Shown piece by piece: positions 25,306 to 33,940 of a stretch of 64,000 bases of DNA. The translations under genes and the position numbers were made by a program. Numbering within the stretch: position 1 is the first letter of the stretch; each line of letters starts with the position of its first letter. The DNA comes from Faecalicatena sp. (GTDB lineage: Bacteria > Bacillota > Clostridia > Lachnospirales > Lachnospiraceae): contig VSNK01000001.1 of the NCBI GenBank assembly GCA_009774255.1, positions 61,791 through 125,790 of the forward strand, read 5' to 3'. The notes below the pieces were generated by a model. That model saw only the letters and a program-made list of their open reading frames with translations, was not told where the DNA came from and searched no databases.

Positions 25306-26895
25306 TCAGGAGCATATCTGATGTTTCTCTATCATGCAGGTATGTTTCCGTTTCCCGACCGGCGCTTCTTTGTTGTAATTGATACCTATCAATAATATTT
25401 TGCCTCCATAATTATGAATTGCAGAAGGATACTGTCGATCCTTGATCTGTTGGATTGCACCTTCCGCTGTTTTATTCCATTTCAATTCAATAACCAATGC
25501 CGGCATCATAGAATCTTTTTTCGGAAGATACACAACATCCGCATATCCGTCGCCTGCCGGTAATTCTTCAAACAAAATAAATTCGTCCCCAAAACTGAAA
25601 TATGCCCGTTTGATTACACTACGCAGTGCCTGTTCATTATTGTAATGAAGAGGTGCTTCCTCTGAATGGATTTTCTCAATCTGTTCTGCCACAGCTTCTG
25701 CATTTCCATGAACCGTATTGTAAATAAGCAGTTCACTCTCCCGAACCCTCCTGATCGTATCATCTCTTCTTACTTCGCGCACGATTCTTGTAAACTCCAT
25801 ATGAATCTCTTCATTTGGTATACGAACCTTTCCCGTAGCTTCATTGTAAGCCAGATACCCGAGGTGGATCAGGATCGTCAGTACATCGTCCCGATTTCGA
25901 AATGTTACCAGATCATTTGAAAACCCTCTTGTATCTACCGTTACTTCTCCGCCGCCGACCAGCTCCGCTACCATTTTGGAAAGGCCGTCAAAATCCATAC
26001 TGATATATTCCATCAGGCTTCCGGCCGCTGAGGTCTGGGTCCAGTAAGAGTCAAAATCATGGTTGCGTACTGCTTCCATCACCGAATTGGGATTATAAAC
26101 TGAGCCTGTATCATGGAAAGAATATCCGTCATACCATCTCTTCATCCTCTCAAAATCGCAATGAAATTCTTCACAGAGCTTTTGCACCTCTACCTCCGTG
26201 AATCCCACATAATCGCCAAATTTTCTCGGCTTGATCACTGTAAACTCTTTAAAATCTGAAATTGCCGACTGCGAACCATCTTTTTTTATCGGGAGGATCC
26301 CTGTCATATAAGCCGCAGCAAAAATCTGATCTGTTGTGCCGCTGCTTTTAAATAAAGTACGCAGAAATTCCAGATATGTCTTCTGGTGCTCCGGTGTCTC
26401 CCTGATCGGCGCATCCCATTCATCAATGATCATAATGAATTTATTGCCCGTCAATTCCACTCCATGAAGCAATGTTTCATCAAAGACATTTCCTGCTTTT
26501 AAATCGGGATATGCACCGAGAAGCTCCTCTGTCACACTTTTCTGAATGAAGGGCACAATATTGTGCGTATCCGCCTTTCCAAGGACATTGGTCATGTCAA
26601 GATAGATGACGTCATATTGATTCAAATGCTGTCTGTATGTTCCATTGTTCTTCCCATTCTGCGCGATCACAAGATCATCGAACAACGCCGAAGAATCGCA
26701 GGTTTTATCATAATACGCACATAACATTTTCGCCGCAAATGATTTTCCAAAGCGGCGCGGCCTGCTGACGCATGTCAAGAATCTCGGTGTCTCTATCGTT
26801 TCATTGATCAGGCCGATCAATCCGCTCTTATCCACGTATATGTCATTTCTGATTCTGGTAAATCCACTGTTTCCCGGATTCAAATACATGCCCAC
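25306..26895 (-). CDS. AAA-ATPase-like / PD-(D/E)XK nuclease family protein
   Basis: About 529 aa from GTG 26895 (reading MGMYLNPGNSGF), eight bases after GGGGGGAT. The homologue at 27317 begins MGIYLNP, which supports this start over the open frame to 26982. Walker A CVSRPRRFGKSFAAK, Walker B FIMIIDEWDAPI, the central EFTVIKPRKFGDYVGFTEVE and WYDGYSF, and the C-terminal nuclease core GYADVVYLPKKDSMMPALVI then ELKWNKTAEGAIQQIKDRQY are all present. It is intact. Substrate and role unknown for the family (PF09820/PF08011 type). It is head to head with the copy at 27317, with repeat A2 between them. Confidence 0.88.
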   Translation of the reverse strand: MGMYLNPGNSGFTRIRNDIYVDKSGLIGLINETIETPRFLTCVSRPRRFGKSFAAKMLCAYYDKTCDSSALFDDLVIAQNGKNNGTYRQHLNQYDVIYLDMTNVLGKADTHNIVPFIQKSVTEELLGAYPDLKAGNVFDETLLHGVELTGNKFIMIIDEWDAPIRETPEHQKTYLEFLRTLFKSSGTTDQIFAAAYMTGILPIKKDGSQSAISDFKEFTVIKPRKFGDYVGFTEVEVQKLCEEFHCDFERMKRWYDGYSFHDTGSVYNPNSVMEAVRNHDFDSYWTQTSAAGSLMEYISMDFDGLSKMVAELVGGGEVTVDTRGFSNDLVTFRNRDDVLTILIHLGYLAYNEATGKVRIPNEEIHMEFTRIVREVRRDDTIRRVRESELLIYNTVHGNAEAVAEQIEKIHSEEAPLHYNNEQALRSVIKRAYFSFGDEFILFEELPAGDGYADVVYLPKKDSMMPALVIELKWNKTAEGAIQQIKDRQYPSAIHNYGGKILLIGINYNKEAPVGKRKHTCMIEKHQICS

Positions 26896-27053
26896 GGCAC
26901 ATCCCCCCTTCTTCCGGTCTGCTGCTACTGAATATTGATTCACATCTGTCCTGTAAAAAAGAATAACACCTGGGTTCCTCATCTGTCAAGCTTCCCCTTT
27001 TACCTGTCATCTATTTTCCGCGTCAGCGATGACACCGATTCCAAAAAAATTCC

Positions 27054-27203
27054 GTTACAGTTCACGGCCTAACCGGCCGCAAACTGTAACGCATCCAACC
27101 CATTGAAAAGTCGCCTTCGGCGAGGGGCTGGATGCCTGAAACCGCAGCTTTATCGGCCGGATGCCTTGCAGCGGGGTGCAAGGCACCGTGAATAGTAACA
27201 AAA
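27054..27203. repeat. Family A repeat, copy A2 (inverted relative to A3)
   Basis: Starts with hairpin GTTACAGTTCACGGCC...GGCCGCAAACTGTAAC (27054-27090). It continues with GATGCCTGAAACCGCAGCTT and ends GGTGCAAGGCACCGTGAATA, GTAACAA. This is the reverse complement of copy A3 at 51499, minus A3's central 80 bases. It fills most of the divergent interval between two AAA genes. Confidence 0.85.
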
Positions 27204-27316
27204 TTCCACCTGCATGGATGTTTTTTCTTGTTAAAATACTTTTGTTCCCATATAATATATTGTGACATGTAACGCGCAATACTTACTATAGATACGAAAC
27301 GCAGGGAGGTGTTTTT

Positions 27317-28891
27317 ATGGGCATCTATCTGAATCCCCAAAATAAAGGTTTTCAGCAAGCTGTCAATTCTGAAATCTATGTGGACAAAACCGGATTGATC
27401 CGGCTTACAAACAAGTATATAAATACCGAGCAAAAATTTATCTGTGTCAGCAGACCCCGGCGTTTTGGGAAATCCATGGCACTTCGGATGCTTGCCGCCT
27501 ATTACAGCCGCGGCTGTGATTCAAAGGATTTATTTAGAAATTTCCGGATTGCGGATGATGAAAATTTTCAGGCGCACCTGAATCAATATGACGTAATCTG
27601 CCTGAATATGCAGCAGTTTCAGATTGAATCGGAAGGTCGGGATATTACAAAATATCTCTCCCGGGATGTGGTCGATGAGCTCCGTGAAGAATACCCTTCA
27701 TTTTTAAAGGATCCGGATATCGGTCTTGCCGCCGCGCTGCGCAGGATTTATGCAAAGACAGACAAGCAGTTTATTTTTCTGATCGATGAGTGGGACTGCA
27801 TCATACGTGAAAGGCAGGTTGCGGAGCCCGTCCAAAAGCAGTATCTTGATTTTTTGAGAAACCTTCTCAAAGACCAGCCCTATGTCTCCCTTGCATATAT
27901 GACAGGCATACTTCCTGTAAAAAAATACGGTGAACATTCCGCTTTGAATATGTTTCTGGAATATTCAATGACAGATCAGGATATCTTTGAGGAGTACACC
28001 GGTTTTACAGAGGAGGAAGTCAGGGGGCTGTGTGAACGTTTTGACATGGATTTCACCCAGACAAGCTGTTGGTATGACGGATATATTTTTACACGCTTCC
28101 GGCACATCTATAACCCAAAATCCGTGGTGGAGGCAATGCTCCGCCGCAGATTGTCAAGTTACTGGACTTCTACGGAAACCTATGACGCACTGAAAATCTA
28201 CATGGATATGGATTTTGACGGGCTCCGTGCGGACATTGTAAGGATGCTCGGCGGGGAACACATCAAAATCAATACCTTAAGCTTCAAAAATGATATGCAG
28301 AATTTCAGGGTAAAGGACGATGTCCTCACGCTGCTGATCCATCTGGGTTATCTCGGATACGACCCGGAGGCAGAGGAAGCATTTATTCCCAACAGGGAAA
28401 TCCTGCGGGAATTTGAAAATGCCATGAGTGTAGGCGGCTGGCCTGAGATCATGCGTATCCTGAAAGCCTCGGAAAATCTTTTGGCAGATACATTAAACGG
28501 TATTGAGCAAAATGTAGCCGATGCGCTCGACAGGGCTCATACAGAAGTAGCATCCATCTTAACCTACAATGATGAAAATTGCCTCGGATGTGCCATTGCC
28601 CTTGCATACTACAGCGCAAGGAAAGACTATAGACTGATACGGGAATTTCCTTCCGGTAAAGGTTTTGCAGACATTGTTTTCTTACCGCTGCCCCATACAG
28701 GAAAACCGGCTCTTGTCGTTGAATTAAAATACGGCAAAACCGCCGGTACCGCCCTGCAGCAGATTAGGAACAGGCATTACACACAGGCACTCGAAGGCTA
28801 CGTCGGCGAGATGATCCTCGTTGGCATCAATTATGACAAAGATAACAAAGACAAACCGCACACCTGCCGTATTGAAAGAATAAGGGGATAA
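27317..28891 (+). CDS. AAA-ATPase-like / PD-(D/E)XK nuclease family protein
   Basis: The 524-aa protein is a complete example of the family. N-terminal MGIYLNPQNKGFQQAV precedes Walker A SRPRRFGKS at residues 45-53, Walker B FIFLIDEWD at 152-160 and the sensor-like LAYMTGILPVKKYG near 195. The all-helical middle has WYDGYIF. The C-terminal PD-(D/E)XK core is GFADIVFLPLPHTGKPALVV, ELKYGKTAGTALQQIRNRHY. ATG behind GCAGGGAGGTG. It is about 50 bases ahead of a Fic gene on the same strand, so the two may be cotranscribed. DNA or RNA cleavage is predicted from the fold but not demonstrated. Confidence 0.9.
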   Translation: MGIYLNPQNKGFQQAVNSEIYVDKTGLIRLTNKYINTEQKFICVSRPRRFGKSMALRMLAAYYSRGCDSKDLFRNFRIADDENFQAHLNQYDVICLNMQQFQIESEGRDITKYLSRDVVDELREEYPSFLKDPDIGLAAALRRIYAKTDKQFIFLIDEWDCIIRERQVAEPVQKQYLDFLRNLLKDQPYVSLAYMTGILPVKKYGEHSALNMFLEYSMTDQDIFEEYTGFTEEEVRGLCERFDMDFTQTSCWYDGYIFTRFRHIYNPKSVVEAMLRRRLSSYWTSTETYDALKIYMDMDFDGLRADIVRMLGGEHIKINTLSFKNDMQNFRVKDDVLTLLIHLGYLGYDPEAEEAFIPNREILREFENAMSVGGWPEIMRILKASENLLADTLNGIEQNVADALDRAHTEVASILTYNDENCLGCAIALAYYSARKDYRLIREFPSGKGFADIVFLPLPHTGKPALVVELKYGKTAGTALQQIRNRHYTQALEGYVGEMILVGINYDKDNKDKPHTCRIERIRG

Positions 28892-28944
28892 TTATAAAAA
28901 AGTGCTTTCTGACTTTCCCAGAACAGGCAAAAGGGGGATATCAA

Positions 28945-30021
28945 ATGTATGATTCCTATGATGTATTAAAGATTAAAGAAAAATCAGGAATTGATGCCGC
29001 ACGGCGGGAATTGGAATTCCGCAAAACGCACAGGGAAAAAATTGCTTTGCCCGGGCTTGAAAATACAACGCTTTATAAGGTACAAACCGATGATATTGAG
29101 GAACGTCTGCTTTCGATCGGGCACCTATATCCGCGCCTGGATAGCCGCCACAAGGTAAAAGAAATCATTTTATTGGATGCATATCATTCGGCAACGATTG
29201 AAGGTGCGCGGACAACGGTTGAAAATGTACGCCGTGCATATGAGAATCCCCATTCCAAGGATGATAAAATGGTAGTAAACACGATCCATGCAATGAATTA
29301 CGCCTATGAAACTCCCATCCGAATGGATAACATCCGTTATTTATGGGAACTCGTTATAAAGGATGTATGTGAAAATGCTCATCTGTCAGGTGAGCTGTTT
29401 CGGGATGGGATGGTTTATGTCGGAAGCAATACGGAAATCATCCATACACCGGCCAGACCGGAACAGATCAAAGGCGCGATAGAAAAGCTCTTTCTATTTC
29501 TTGAACAAAATGATTATGATGTCTGGCTTAAAACTGCAATTTTTCATTTTTATTTTGCATATATCCATCCATTTTGTGATGGGAATGGACGCATGATCCG
29601 GGTACTCACCCAGTCTTACCTGTATCATTGCGGAAAAGAGAAAATAAAATATCTTCCGTTATCCAGAACAATTAATCAAAGACTTGCCGGATATTATCAA
29701 GCCATGAAAGAATCTGAGCGCATTCTTGTGAATGGGGAAAAATGGATCGATATTACACCTTTTTTGGATTATTTTCTTGAAATCATTGAAGAAAGCATGA
29801 TCGTCTCTATGAAGGAAGATCATCCCATCAGTAAAAACGAAAAAATGATTCTTGATAAAATGCGAAAACGTGGAAAAGGCACAGAAATAAATAGAGCAAC
29901 AGCGGCAGAAATATTAGATGTTTCAGAACAAACTGCCGGAAAGGTTCTAAATATTTTAGTTGAGAAGGAGTATCTTGATAAAGTACAGCGCGGCAGAAAA
30001 TATATTTTTATATTGAAATGA
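28945..30021 (+). CDS. Fic family protein (AMPylator type) with winged-helix C-terminus
   Basis: The 358-aa protein has the full catalytic motif HPFCDGNGRMIR at residues 208-219 (HPFxDGNGRxxR), so it should transfer AMP to a protein hydroxyl. The inhibitory motif (S/T)xxxE(G/N) is present upstream as Ser82-ATI-Glu86-Gly87, making it a self-inhibited class II Fic. An N-terminal Fic_N-like region precedes it. The last 70 residues (EINRATAAEILDVSEQTAGK then VLNILVEKEYLDKVQRGRKY) form a winged helix, as in Fic proteins that bind DNA or bind their own targets. RBS AAAGGGGGATATC. The target is unknown. Confidence 0.92.
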   Translation: MYDSYDVLKIKEKSGIDAARRELEFRKTHREKIALPGLENTTLYKVQTDDIEERLLSIGHLYPRLDSRHKVKEIILLDAYHSATIEGARTTVENVRRAYENPHSKDDKMVVNTIHAMNYAYETPIRMDNIRYLWELVIKDVCENAHLSGELFRDGMVYVGSNTEIIHTPARPEQIKGAIEKLFLFLEQNDYDVWLKTAIFHFYFAYIHPFCDGNGRMIRVLTQSYLYHCGKEKIKYLPLSRTINQRLAGYYQAMKESERILVNGEKWIDITPFLDYFLEIIEESMIVSMKEDHPISKNEKMILDKMRKRGKGTEINRATAAEILDVSEQTAGKVLNILVEKEYLDKVQRGRKYIFILK

Positions 30022-30046
30022 ATCCTCCCAATCTTATAAAATCACA

Positions 30047-30136
30047 AAATGGGCTGAATTCTATTCAAAGTGCAGCGTGCATCCTCCCAGCCAATCAGCG
30101 TGGTGATTGGCTGGGGAGTGAACAGTAACCGGATGT
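30047..30136. repeat. Family A-related composite palindrome A5
   Basis: AAATGGGCTGAATTC matches copy A4 (50378-50392). It is followed by a strong hairpin CCCAGCCAATCA-GCGTGG-TGATTGGCTGGG and then GTGAACAGTAACC, a family A arm. Probably a recombined or nested copy; it lies between Fic and the XRE gene. Confidence 0.6.
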
Positions 30137-30197
30137 TAACATTCGTTGCGCGACATTTGGGGAGCAATATTATACACTTTAGAGGGAGGTGAGCATC

Positions 30198-30716
30198 ATG
30201 TTAAATGAAAATCTGAAAAAGCTTCGGAAACAAAAGGGCTTCACCCAGGAGGAACTTGCCGCCCAGCTCCATGTGGTCCGGCAGACCGTTTCAAAATGGG
30301 AAAAAGGAGTATCCGTCCCAGATGCACAGACAGTATCTCGGCTGGCTGAAATTTATGAAGTCAATGTATCTGACCTGCTCGGCACGGTCACGATCCCGGA
30401 TCATCGGGAGGATACCATTGCGCAGGAGCTGGAAAAAATCAACCGCCAGATGACGGCGCGCAGCCGAATGCTGAGAACCCTCTGGAATATTCTTACAGTT
30501 GTTGGAATCCTTGTTATGATCCGGGGGCTGTCCGGTGTCTGTATCGGTGCCATGAATTATTCTGCGGCGGCCGCTGATCCCGCTTACAGCGCGGAAACTC
30601 TGCACATGGTTCTCTCCGGCTGCATATCCGTAGTTACAAAAGGCGGCATCCGAACAGCGGCGGGGCTTGGTATTACAATGGTATCCCGATTTCTGTACAG
30701 AAGTTTGAATGGTTAG
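30198..30716 (+). CDS. XRE-family transcriptional regulator with membrane segments
   Basis: It is 172 aa from ATG 30198, right after GAGGGAGGTG; the GTG at 30189 overlaps the site. An N-terminal XRE helix-turn-helix (KLRKQKGFTQEELAAQLHVV then RQTVSKWEKGVSVPD, residues 7-40) ends in the usual VSDLLG. The C-terminal half has one or two hydrophobic spans (ILTVVGILVMIRGLSGVCIG and GIRTAAGLGITMV), so the protein may be membrane-tethered. The target is unknown; no operon partner. A terminator follows at 30731. Confidence 0.88.
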   Translation: MLNENLKKLRKQKGFTQEELAAQLHVVRQTVSKWEKGVSVPDAQTVSRLAEIYEVNVSDLLGTVTIPDHREDTIAQELEKINRQMTARSRMLRTLWNILTVVGILVMIRGLSGVCIGAMNYSAAAADPAYSAETLHMVLSGCISVVTKGGIRTAAGLGITMVSRFLYRSLNG

Positions 30717-30730
30717 AATCCGCGCTTCAA

Positions 30731-30766
30731 AGAAAAAGTCCCTTCTTTTTTTGGGGGGCTTTTTCT
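30731..30766. terminator. Bidirectional terminator
   Basis: AGAAAAAGTCCC pairs with GGGGGGCTTTTTCT. It closes the XRE gene on the plus strand and the histidine kinase operon (stop at 30788) on the minus strand. Confidence 0.8.
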
Positions 30767-30787
30767 CTTTCATCCTGTCAATATCCC

Positions 30788-32194
30788 TCATCCGAACTCC
30801 ACCGGCATCACAAATTCCACCCCATATCCCCCGGCTTCATTTTTCACAAAATCCGCATGCCCCCCATGGGCGGCGATGATTTGCCGGACGATCCGAAGCC
30901 CCATGACATGGACCTCCTCCCCGGAACCGCTCCCTCGTCCTGACAGGATATCCACCACCTTTTCCGGGATTCCGGGTCCGGAATCCCAAAGTCTCCATAT
31001 GACATATCCCATGTCCTCCGAAAGTTGAAGCACGATCCGGCAGCCTTCCGGATTGTGCCGTATGCTGTTTCCGATCACATTGCGGAGCGCCCGTTTCAGG
31101 AGGAGGACATCCCCCTGCTGCCGGATCCGCTCGGTCCGGTGCTCTGTCTCGACTGCAATCTCATATCTTTCGTCCAGACCTTCATTATAATACTCCGCAG
31201 CCGTTTCCCGGAGCAGGACCGCCGGACTATATTCCCTCATACGCAGGGGCTGGGCGTGGTATTCCAGCTTGGACGTCAGGTTCAGATCTTCGATGAGCTG
31301 CCGGATCAAAAGGCTCTGCTGCCGGATGGCTTCGGCCTGCGCGCGTGCTTCCTCCCCGAGCTTCGGATCCTCCGCAAGCACCTCCGAATAGCCCATGATC
31401 AGTGCCAGCGGCGTGCGGATATCGTGGGAAACCCCGGCGATCCAGCTTGTCCTCGCGTCGTCCCTCTGCCTGAGCTTCTCATCCTGCTTCTCCAAGATCC
31501 TGGAAGTCTGGTTCAGCCTGGCTGCCAGCTCGCCGGTCATCCCTTTTTCTGCCAATAATACCGGCGTCTTCTCCGCAAGAGCGTCGATCCCGGCGCAGAC
31601 CGGGCGCAGGGATCGATAAAAGCGGTACGCGAACCAGAGGGCAAGCGTCAGAAACAGCACGACATTCATTCCCACGATTGTGGACAGGTATTTGGGAATG
31701 GAATTGATCTGACTCAAAGGATACACCAGATTGATCTTTGTTGCGTATTCCTTCCCATACCCGGATACAAGCAGCATCCCGTCCATCTCCCACACCCGGA
31801 CCGGATAATCCATCAGATACCATCGGCTGAACTTCGCGACATCCGCAAGAGCGTAGGATTTTGGAAGTTCCCCGGGAAGCCTCCAGCTCCACACCACGTC
31901 TCCTTCTTCGTCCAGAAGCATGGACCACAGAAAATGATACTCCTCCAGGCAGGCATACCCCTGTTCGGAAAGCTGATACTGCGCCACATTGTCCACGTTT
32001 TCCTGCTCCGCAACGGTAAATTCCGCAGCAACATTTTCCATCTGCAGCCCCGCAAACGGACGGTTCTCGCCAAACCTTCTGACACTCTGCCAGCCGATCA
32101 CATACAGCACCGCAATGTTAAAAAGCGCCACAGTCAGAACCAGAACTGCGGCGCTGACCACATATCTCCTGATGATCTTCATAAGGCTTTTCAT
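30788..32194 (-). CDS. Sensor histidine kinase with extracytoplasmic domain
   Basis: The 468-aa protein has two membrane spans (VVSAAVLVLTVALFNIAVLY near 12-31 and IVGMNVVLFLTLALWFAYRF near 180-200) flanking about 145 external residues. A HAMP-like linker follows. H-box GVSHDIRTPLALIMGYSEVL has its His near 268, with N-box RNVIGNSIRHNPEG and G box RLWDSGPGIPE. The ATP-lid region is short (RGSGSGEEVHVMGLRIVRQI), lacking the usual GxGLGL form but probably functional. It follows the response regulator gene by 37 bases. The nearby ABC set at 33941-36459 is the likely target. Confidence 0.9.
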   Translation of the reverse strand: MKSLMKIIRRYVVSAAVLVLTVALFNIAVLYVIGWQSVRRFGENRPFAGLQMENVAAEFTVAEQENVDNVAQYQLSEQGYACLEEYHFLWSMLLDEEGDVVWSWRLPGELPKSYALADVAKFSRWYLMDYPVRVWEMDGMLLVSGYGKEYATKINLVYPLSQINSIPKYLSTIVGMNVVLFLTLALWFAYRFYRSLRPVCAGIDALAEKTPVLLAEKGMTGELAARLNQTSRILEKQDEKLRQRDDARTSWIAGVSHDIRTPLALIMGYSEVLAEDPKLGEEARAQAEAIRQQSLLIRQLIEDLNLTSKLEYHAQPLRMREYSPAVLLRETAAEYYNEGLDERYEIAVETEHRTERIRQQGDVLLLKRALRNVIGNSIRHNPEGCRIVLQLSEDMGYVIWRLWDSGPGIPEKVVDILSGRGSGSGEEVHVMGLRIVRQIIAAHGGHADFVKNEAGGYGVEFVMPVEFG

Positions 32195-32231
32195 GTCTGT
32201 GATTCTCCTTTTTTTGGCAGCAATTCCTGCC

Positions 32232-32960
32232 CTATTCCTCTTTTTTCAGCCGATACCCAAGCCCTCTCGCAGTCAGAAGCCATTTCGGTGAGGAAGGATT
32301 GTCTTCGATCTTCTTCCGCAGGTGCCGAATATGGACCATGAGCGTATTCTCATATCCATAATAGGCATCTCCCCATACGGCCATACACAGTGTGTCAAAT
32401 GTCACAATCTTTCCCCTGTTTTCGTTCAACTTTTTCAGGATCTGCAGCTCCTTTGCCGTCAGCGAAACCGTCTTTCCATTGTATGTCACCGACGCATTGG
32501 AAAATGAAATCTCACGTCCGTCCAGCATAAGGAGAGGCTCCTCCTCCCCATCCTCCTGCTTCGTTTTTCCAGGCATAAACCAGGTCCGCTTCAAAACCGC
32601 TCCTACCCGCAGGATCAGCTCCTGAGATAAAAATGGTTTTGTGATATAGTCGTCCGCCCCTAGGCCAAGGCCGAACAGCCTATCGTTGTCCTCATCCTTT
32701 GCCGATAAAAATAGGATCGGCGTCTCCGCTTTTTCCCTCATCTTCCGGAATAAAGAGAAGCCGTCCCCGTCCGGCAGCATAATGTCCAGGATCACAAGCT
32801 GGGGTTCCTCCCGACAGAATGCCTGCAGCCCCTGTGCACAGGAACCGGCACAATATACATTGGAATAACCGCTCCTGTGCAGGATATTTTGGATCATTGC
32901 CACCAGTTCCCGGTTGTCGTCTACCACAAGGATCGTGCTGTCGTACAAGTTCATTTTCAT
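32232..32960 (-). CDS. OmpR/PhoB-type response regulator
   Basis: The 242-aa protein has a receiver with acidic pair in LVVDDNRELV, phospho-Asp in LVILDIMLPDGDG, Ser in PILFLSAKDED and Lys in DYITKPF. A winged-helix domain follows (VSLTAKELQILKKLNENRGK and ENTLMVHIRHLRKKIEDNPS). An inserted linker with EDGEEEPLL joins the two. First gene of the two-component operon. Paired TAAGG boxes 11 bases apart occur both upstream of this gene (33073-33099) and upstream of the ABC set (33812-33827), good candidates for its binding sites. Confidence 0.92.
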   Translation of the reverse strand: MKMNLYDSTILVVDDNRELVAMIQNILHRSGYSNVYCAGSCAQGLQAFCREEPQLVILDIMLPDGDGFSLFRKMREKAETPILFLSAKDEDNDRLFGLGLGADDYITKPFLSQELILRVGAVLKRTWFMPGKTKQEDGEEEPLLMLDGREISFSNASVTYNGKTVSLTAKELQILKKLNENRGKIVTFDTLCMAVWGDAYYGYENTLMVHIRHLRKKIEDNPSSPKWLLTARGLGYRLKKEE

Positions 32961-32993
32961 TCCCTCCCAAATTACGATTTATACGCGTGCTTC

Positions 32994-33030
32994 ATACTCA
33001 CGGCCGATGAAATCTGACGCTCGGTATCAT
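32994..33030. repeat. Family C palindrome, short copy C1
   Basis: ATACTCACGGCCGATGAAAT plus CTG is identical over 23 bases to the left end of the element at 56689. It is followed by ACGCTCGGTATCAT, which resembles that element's right end. An internally deleted copy. Confidence 0.7.
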
Positions 33031-33072
33031 TAATTTCATTATAGGATGTTTTTTTCGCGGTTTCCAGATACC

Positions 33073-33099
33073 TGCGGTAAAATTAAGGTAAAAATAAGG
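33073..33099. promoter_or_regulatory. Direct-repeat operator TAAGG x2 (plus TGCGG)
   Basis: TGCGG at 33073, TAAGG at 33084 and TAAGG at 33095 lie exactly 11 bases apart. The core TTAAGGTAAAAATAAGG nearly repeats at 33811-33827 before the ABC set. OmpR-type regulators bind such one-turn direct repeats. Confidence 0.6.
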
Positions 33100-33200
33100 A
33101 AATGTACCGAAATAATTACGCTTCTTATTTACATTTCTATTTAAATAATGTACTATTCTAACATATCCGAACATTAAAATTGATTAAAAGGAGTGATCTT

Positions 33201-33743
33201 ATGGCACTGCCACAAAAACAACTTTATACATCTGAAGATTACTGGAACCTCCCGGAAGGACAGCGCGCGGAGCTGATCGACGGCCAGCTATATGCCATGG
33301 CTCCCCCCAATTTTATTCATCAAAAATTACTTGGCGAACTTCAATATACAATTATGAATTATGTGAAGTCCAAAAAAGGAATGTGCGAAGTGATCCCTGC
33401 CCCATTCGCCGTCAATCTGAATGCGGATGATAAGATATGGGTAGAGCCTGACATTTCTGTTATCTGCAACAAGGATAAGCTGTCAGACCGCGGGTGCGAA
33501 GGTGCGCCTGACTGGATCATAGAAGTTTTATCCCCCAGCAGCACCCGGACAGATTGTGCGATCAAATTATTCAAATATCGTTCTGCTGGCGTTCGGGAAT
33601 ACTGGATAGTGAACCCCATCGGAAAGATTGTTCAAACCTATATTTTTGAGGGAGAAGAGGACGCAAATATATATCTTTTCGATGATGATATACCAGTTTA
33701 TATTTTTGATGGTCTGACCATCAAAATTTCTGATTTATTATAA
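33201..33743 (+). CDS. Uma2-family PD-(D/E)XK protein
   Basis: It is 180 aa from ATG 33201 (AAAAGGAGTGATC in front). Typical Uma2 (DUF820) pattern: YTSEDYWNLPEGQRAELIDG, MAPPNFIHQKLLGEL, the acidic core VEPDISVI with GAPDWIIEVLSPS and AIKLFKYRSAGVREYWIVNP. The catalytic D, ExL-type and K positions of the restriction-endonuclease-like fold are present. The role of single-domain Uma2 proteins is unclear. It lies between a two-component operon and the ABC set that operon probably controls, and has its own terminator, so it looks like an inserted single gene. Confidence 0.88.
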   Translation: MALPQKQLYTSEDYWNLPEGQRAELIDGQLYAMAPPNFIHQKLLGELQYTIMNYVKSKKGMCEVIPAPFAVNLNADDKIWVEPDISVICNKDKLSDRGCEGAPDWIIEVLSPSSTRTDCAIKLFKYRSAGVREYWIVNPIGKIVQTYIFEGEEDANIYLFDDDIPVYIFDGLTIKISDLL

Positions 33744-33771
33744 TTCTGATACGTTCGTGACAAGCGCAACG

Positions 33772-33797
33772 AAAAAGCCCATAAATACGGGCTTTTT
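33772..33797 (+). terminator. Terminator after the Uma2 gene
   Basis: AAAAAGCCC, ATAAATAC loop, GGGCTTTTTTT. Confidence 0.9.
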
Positions 33798-33811
33798 TTA
33801 TTTCAAAAATT

Positions 33812-33827
33812 TAAGGTAAATATAAGG
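33812..33827 (+). promoter_or_regulatory. Direct-repeat operator TAAGG x2 upstream of the ABC set
   Basis: TAAGG at 33812 and 33823, 11 bases apart, within TTAAGGTAAATATAAGG; same box as at 33084-33099. It lies about 115 bases before the ABC ATPase start, with TATGAT at about 33859 as a possible -10. Confidence 0.6.
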
Positions 33828-33940
33828 CTCGTTTCATTCCCTCATAAGCCTGCTCCTGTATGATAGGAACTACGGCAGGGCTTCCCTCCGTTCTAAATCG
33901 TTACAAAAAACTAATTTTTTTTGGAAAGGAGCAATTTACT

